From: an uncultured Alphaproteobacteria bacterium | GTDB taxonomy: Bacteria > Pseudomonadota > Alphaproteobacteria > Micropepsales > Micropepsaceae | Reading direction: 5' to 3' | NCBI GenBank assembly: GCA_937942205.1 | Contig: CALDFO010000070.1 | Location: 1 to 14,421, forward strand | Length of the DNA: 14,421 bases | Shown here: positions 12,498-14,421 of the stretch, piece by piece | How positions within the stretch are numbered: position 1 is the first letter of the stretch | How the letters are laid out: each line of letters starts with the position of its first letter | Made by a program: the position numbers and the translations under genes | Notes under the pieces: model-generated | What the model was told of the DNA's origin: nothing | Seen by the model: the letters and a program-made list of their open reading frames with translations, nothing else | Database searches by the model: none

Positions 12498-13070
12498 GTG
12501 CTAGCCCCTGTCGCCCCCGCGCGGGCGTCCGCCAGCAACTGTCCGGCGCTGGTGCTGAATGCTGACCATCGCCCTCTGAGTTACTATCCACTGTCGCTCT
12601 GGTCGTGGCAGGACACCATCAAGGCGGTGTTCCTGGAGCGGGTGACCATCTTGGAGGAATATGACCGGGTGGTGCGCTCGGCCCGCTTCGAGATGAAGCT
12701 GCCTTCGGTCGTCTCGCTCAAGACCTATATCCGGCCCGCCCGCCGTCCCGCCTTCACCCGCTTCAATGTCTTTCTGCGCGACGAATTCGAATGCCAGTAT
12801 TGCGGCGATCCCAACGACCTGACCTTCGATCACATCATTCCACGCAGCAAGGGTGGGCGCACCACCTGGGAAAACATCGTCACCGCCTGCAGTCCGTGCA
12901 ATCTGCTCAAGGGCGGGCGGATGCCCGCGCAGGCAAAGATGCATCCACGCAGCCGGCCGCACCAGCCCACGGTGATGGAACTGCGCGCGCATGGCCGCAA
13001 GTTTCCGCCCAATTATCTGCATGAAAGCTGGACGGATTATCTCTACTGGGACAGTGAGCTGGAACCCTAG
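12498..13070 (+). CDS. HNH endonuclease family protein
   Basis: A 190-residue protein. The N-terminal half (about 16-90) is the conserved ALVLNADHRPLSYYPLSLWSW region of a common proteobacterial HNH group. The C-terminal HNH domain has a zinc ribbon, Cys99xxCys102 (CQYCGD) and Cys131xxCys134 (CSPCN), framing the catalytic DHIIPRSKGG (111-120), with Asn126, Asn135 and Lys138. Such stand-alone chromosomal HNH proteins are widespread and their biological role is mostly unknown; nothing here links it to restriction, phage or homing. The start is GTG at 12498; the strong AAAGGAG at 12467-12473 is about 24 bases upstream, too far to be ideal, and no ATG or GTG lies in between in frame. Its TAG stop begins a dispersed repeat. 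Confidence 0.9.
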   Translation: MLAPVAPARASASNCPALVLNADHRPLSYYPLSLWSWQDTIKAVFLERVTILEEYDRVVRSARFEMKLPSVVSLKTYIRPARRPAFTRFNVFLRDEFECQYCGDPNDLTFDHIIPRSKGGRTTWENIVTACSPCNLLKGGRMPAQAKMHPRSRPHQPTVMELRAHGRKFPPNYLHESWTDYLYWDSELEP

Positions 13071-13274
13071 GGCGCGGGTCTTTGGCCTAGCTTTTCTTAT
13101 GTGCGAAGCACATTAGAAAAGCTGGCCCCGCTTCGAGCCGCGCAGCGGCGAGGGCGGTGCGTCGTGGGTTCGTTGCGTTCGCACGCTGTCGCTACGAACC
13201 GCTCGTGTACGCCATGTACACGTCGCTCGACGCGCCTGCCCACGCCACAAAATCCCTCGCGCCGTGCTTGAACC
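13066..13274 (+). repeat. Dispersed repeat family 2, expanded copy
   Basis: It begins at the HNH stop (CTAGGGCGCGGGTCTTTGGC, about 13067-13086) and ends with a 71-base block (13204-13274) that matches 9951-10022. Between the two shared parts lie about 115 extra bases, including a long hairpin and a GGTTCGT/ACGAACC stem (about 13168-13198). The 214-bp gap 13071-13284 contains no credible gene. Confidence 0.6.
13084..13127 (+). terminator. Long hairpin after the HNH gene, possible terminator
   Basis: GGCC-T-AGCTTTTCT-T-ATGTGC pairs with GCACAT-T-AGAAAAGCT-GGCC around a GAA loop: a stem of about 20 bp with one bulge and one T-T mismatch. It lies 14 bases past the HNH stop. The arms are much more AT-rich than the neighbourhood. 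A T-run inside the arm rather than after it makes a classic Rho-independent terminator uncertain. Confidence 0.5.
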
Positions 13275-13284
13275 GAATGATGCG

Positions 13285-13854
13285 CTAAATCCGTTCCGAG
13301 AGCCGGATCGCCAGGCGGCAGCCCGCCTTGATGGTCCGGCTGAGGAGGCGGTAGCCGGGGGCCTGCTCGGCGCCCTCGGCCAGGGCGGTGTCGCGGTGCG
13401 CCGCTTCGTCGGCGCGGAAGGCGGCGATCTTGTCCTTCAAGACAGGATCGGCCTTGTCGCCGTCCAGCTTTTCCAGCGCGGCGATCTGGGCGGCATAATG
13501 TTCGTCGATCACCTCCTCGACGGCGGCGGTGCAGGCATACGCGGCTTTTTCGCCCAGCGCCGCGGTGGCCGCGCCCAGGGCGAAACCGGCCACCCGCCAG
13601 ACCGGCTCCAGCACGGTGGGCCGCACCCGGCGTTCGTTCACCAGCCCGTCAAAGGCTTTCAGATGCGCCTGTTCCTGCGCCGCCATGTGTTCGATGGTCT
13701 CCACGGCGCGGGCGCTGCCCGCCCGGCGGCGCAGCACGGCAAGCTGACCTTCATAGATGCGGACCGCGCCATATTCACCGGCATGATCGACACGGATCAT
13801 CGCCGCCACATCGGCGGTGGAACCGGGGGCGGCGGGTCTTGATTTGCGGATCAT
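13285..13854 (-). CDS. coq7: Demethoxyubiquinone hydroxylase Coq7 (di-iron)
   Basis: A 189-residue ferritin-like di-iron monooxygenase that makes the C6-hydroxylation step (5-demethoxyubiquinone to demethylubiquinone) of ubiquinone synthesis. The ligands are visible: Glu27 (DHAGEYGAVRIY), Glu61 and His64 (AAQEQAHLKAF), Glu113 (VEEVIDEHY) and Glu150 with His153 (RADEAAHRD). Internal pseudo-symmetry and length are normal for the alphaproteobacterial Coq7 form. The ATG at 13852-13854 overlaps the dsbB stop by four bases, so it is the second gene of a minus-strand pair. Presence indicates aerobic ubiquinone synthesis. Confidence 0.95.
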   Translation of the reverse strand: MIRKSRPAAPGSTADVAAMIRVDHAGEYGAVRIYEGQLAVLRRRAGSARAVETIEHMAAQEQAHLKAFDGLVNERRVRPTVLEPVWRVAGFALGAATAALGEKAAYACTAAVEEVIDEHYAAQIAALEKLDGDKADPVLKDKIAAFRADEAAHRDTALAEGAEQAPGYRLLSRTIKAGCRLAIRLSERI

Positions 13855-14421
13855 TGGGGCTTCTTCATCAGCAGAACCGCGCCGAGCGCGGCCGCGCCCA
13901 GCGAGATCAGCGCGTTATAGGCCGCCAGCGACAGGCCGAACAGCGACCAGGTGACGGCGTTGCAGCTTATTTCCGGCACCATGTCGCTGCCCAGCACGAA
14001 ACGCTGTCCGGTGCAGGCGCTGGGGCCGGGCAGCAAGCCCAGCTGCATACCCCATTGATAGGCGCCGATCAGGCCCGACACCGCCACCAGTACGATGGCG
14101 GCGATGGCCAGGCCGCGCGCGCCCTTGACCTGCGACAACAGGCCCACCAGCACCAGCGCCGCGATGACGATGTAGGCCATCATGGCCCAGGGCTTGGCCA
14201 CCGCCAGTCCCAGCGCGGTGACGATCACGATGACGCCCGCCACCAGCAGGCGCGAATCCGTCTTCCACAGCGTGACGCCCGCCAGGCCGATCAGGGCGGC
14301 GGCGATATGCGGCCAGCGCTGCCAGTGGCACATCTCGCAGGGCGGCAGCGCGCTCCAATACTGGAACCCCAGCGCGCCCAGCAGAAGCGCCAGCGCCACC
14401 GCGCCCATCAGTCTTGCAACC
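13851..14421 (-). CDS. dsbB: Disulfide bond formation protein DsbB family, 5' end beyond the window
   Basis: At least 189 residues; the frame stays open to the right edge (VARL precedes the first visible Met at 14406-14408), so the true start probably lies outside. Numbering from that Met, LPPCEMCHWQRWPH (21-34) has the quinone-side CxxC (Cys24, Cys27) followed by the conserved QRWPH. A second pair, Cys132 and Cys149, lies in the periplasmic loop. DsbB reoxidises DsbA and passes electrons to ubiquinone. I count hydrophobic segments at about 1-18, 35-48, 54-71, 75-92, 98-116 and 153-181, i.e. six rather than the usual four, with the extra pair between the CxxC and the second cysteine loop. Overlaps coq7 by four bases. 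Family sure, exact start unknown. Confidence 0.88.
   Translation of the reverse strand, partial: VARLMGAVALALLLGALGFQYWSALPPCEMCHWQRWPHIAAALIGLAGVTLWKTDSRLLVAGVIVIVTALGLAVAKPWAMMAYIVIAALVLVGLLSQVKGARGLAIAAIVLVAVSGLIGAYQWGMQLGLLPGPSACTGQRFVLGSDMVPEISCNAVTWSLFGLSLAAYNALISLGAAALGAVLLMKKPQ

Noticed and set aside
12498-13070. HNH gene as part of a defence, homing or phage module
   Set aside because: Neighbours are metabolic genes, no methylase, integrase or intron boundaries are visible, and this HNH group is common on ordinary chromosomes.
1-14421. tRNA, rRNA or known riboswitch
   Set aside because: I found no cloverleaf, rRNA-like sequence or recognisable riboswitch core in any gap; a covariance-model scan would be needed to exclude weak cases.

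Overview
The window reads as ordinary chromosome of a GC-rich alphaproteobacterium (order not resolved). The main evidence is a long same-strand block of housekeeping genes whose order, from my knowledge of these genomes, is typical of the class: NifU-like scaffold, RutE-like reductase, tsaB, rimI, a Fur/Mur-type regulator, plsC, miaB, phoH-like, ybeY, corC, lnt and a small XRE regulator. Most neighbours overlap by 1 to 4 bases (ATGA, GTGA or TGATG junctions), which points to operons with coupled translation.

Layout. 1-397 (minus): 3'-truncated DUF2239 gene with an unusually readable promoter and two palindromic operator-like sites at 405-446. 522-4076 (plus): nifU-like, rutE-like, tsaB, rimI, fur/mur, plsC. 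4077-4274: gap holding a 101-bp repeat and a possible promoter. 4275-9436 (plus): miaB, phoH-like, ybeY, corC, lnt. 9514-9921 (plus): XRE regulator with a TTG start. 9922-10111: hairpin-rich gap. 10112-10432 (minus): hisE. 10433-10847: 415 bp with no gene, a mosaic of at least three repeat families. 10848-11693 (minus): gluQRS, divergent from an alpha/beta-hydrolase at 11725-12411 (plus). 12498-13070 (plus): HNH nuclease. 13071-13284: another hairpin/repeat gap. 13285-14421 (minus): coq7 overlapping dsbB, the latter cut by the right edge.

How the genes relate. Several act on tRNA (TsaB in t6A37, MiaB in ms2i6A37, GluQRS in glutamyl-queuosine34) or on ribosomes and RNA (YbeY, RimI, probably PhoH). 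Others serve the envelope (PlsC, Lnt, CorC, DsbB), Fe-S cofactors (NifU-like feeding enzymes such as MiaB), metal regulation (Fur/Mur) and ubiquinone synthesis (Coq7).

I see no defence system, prophage, IS, CRISPR or RNA gene. The coding content is conventional; the unusual material is non-coding. It comprises two 93-bp elements whose stem differences are all compensatory, a 97/101-identical inverted repeat flanking about 6.5 kb, a second dispersed repeat that begins at the stop codons of two unrelated genes, a perfect 33-bp palindrome inside gluQRS, and a promoter with paired operators that appears to give a leaderless transcript.
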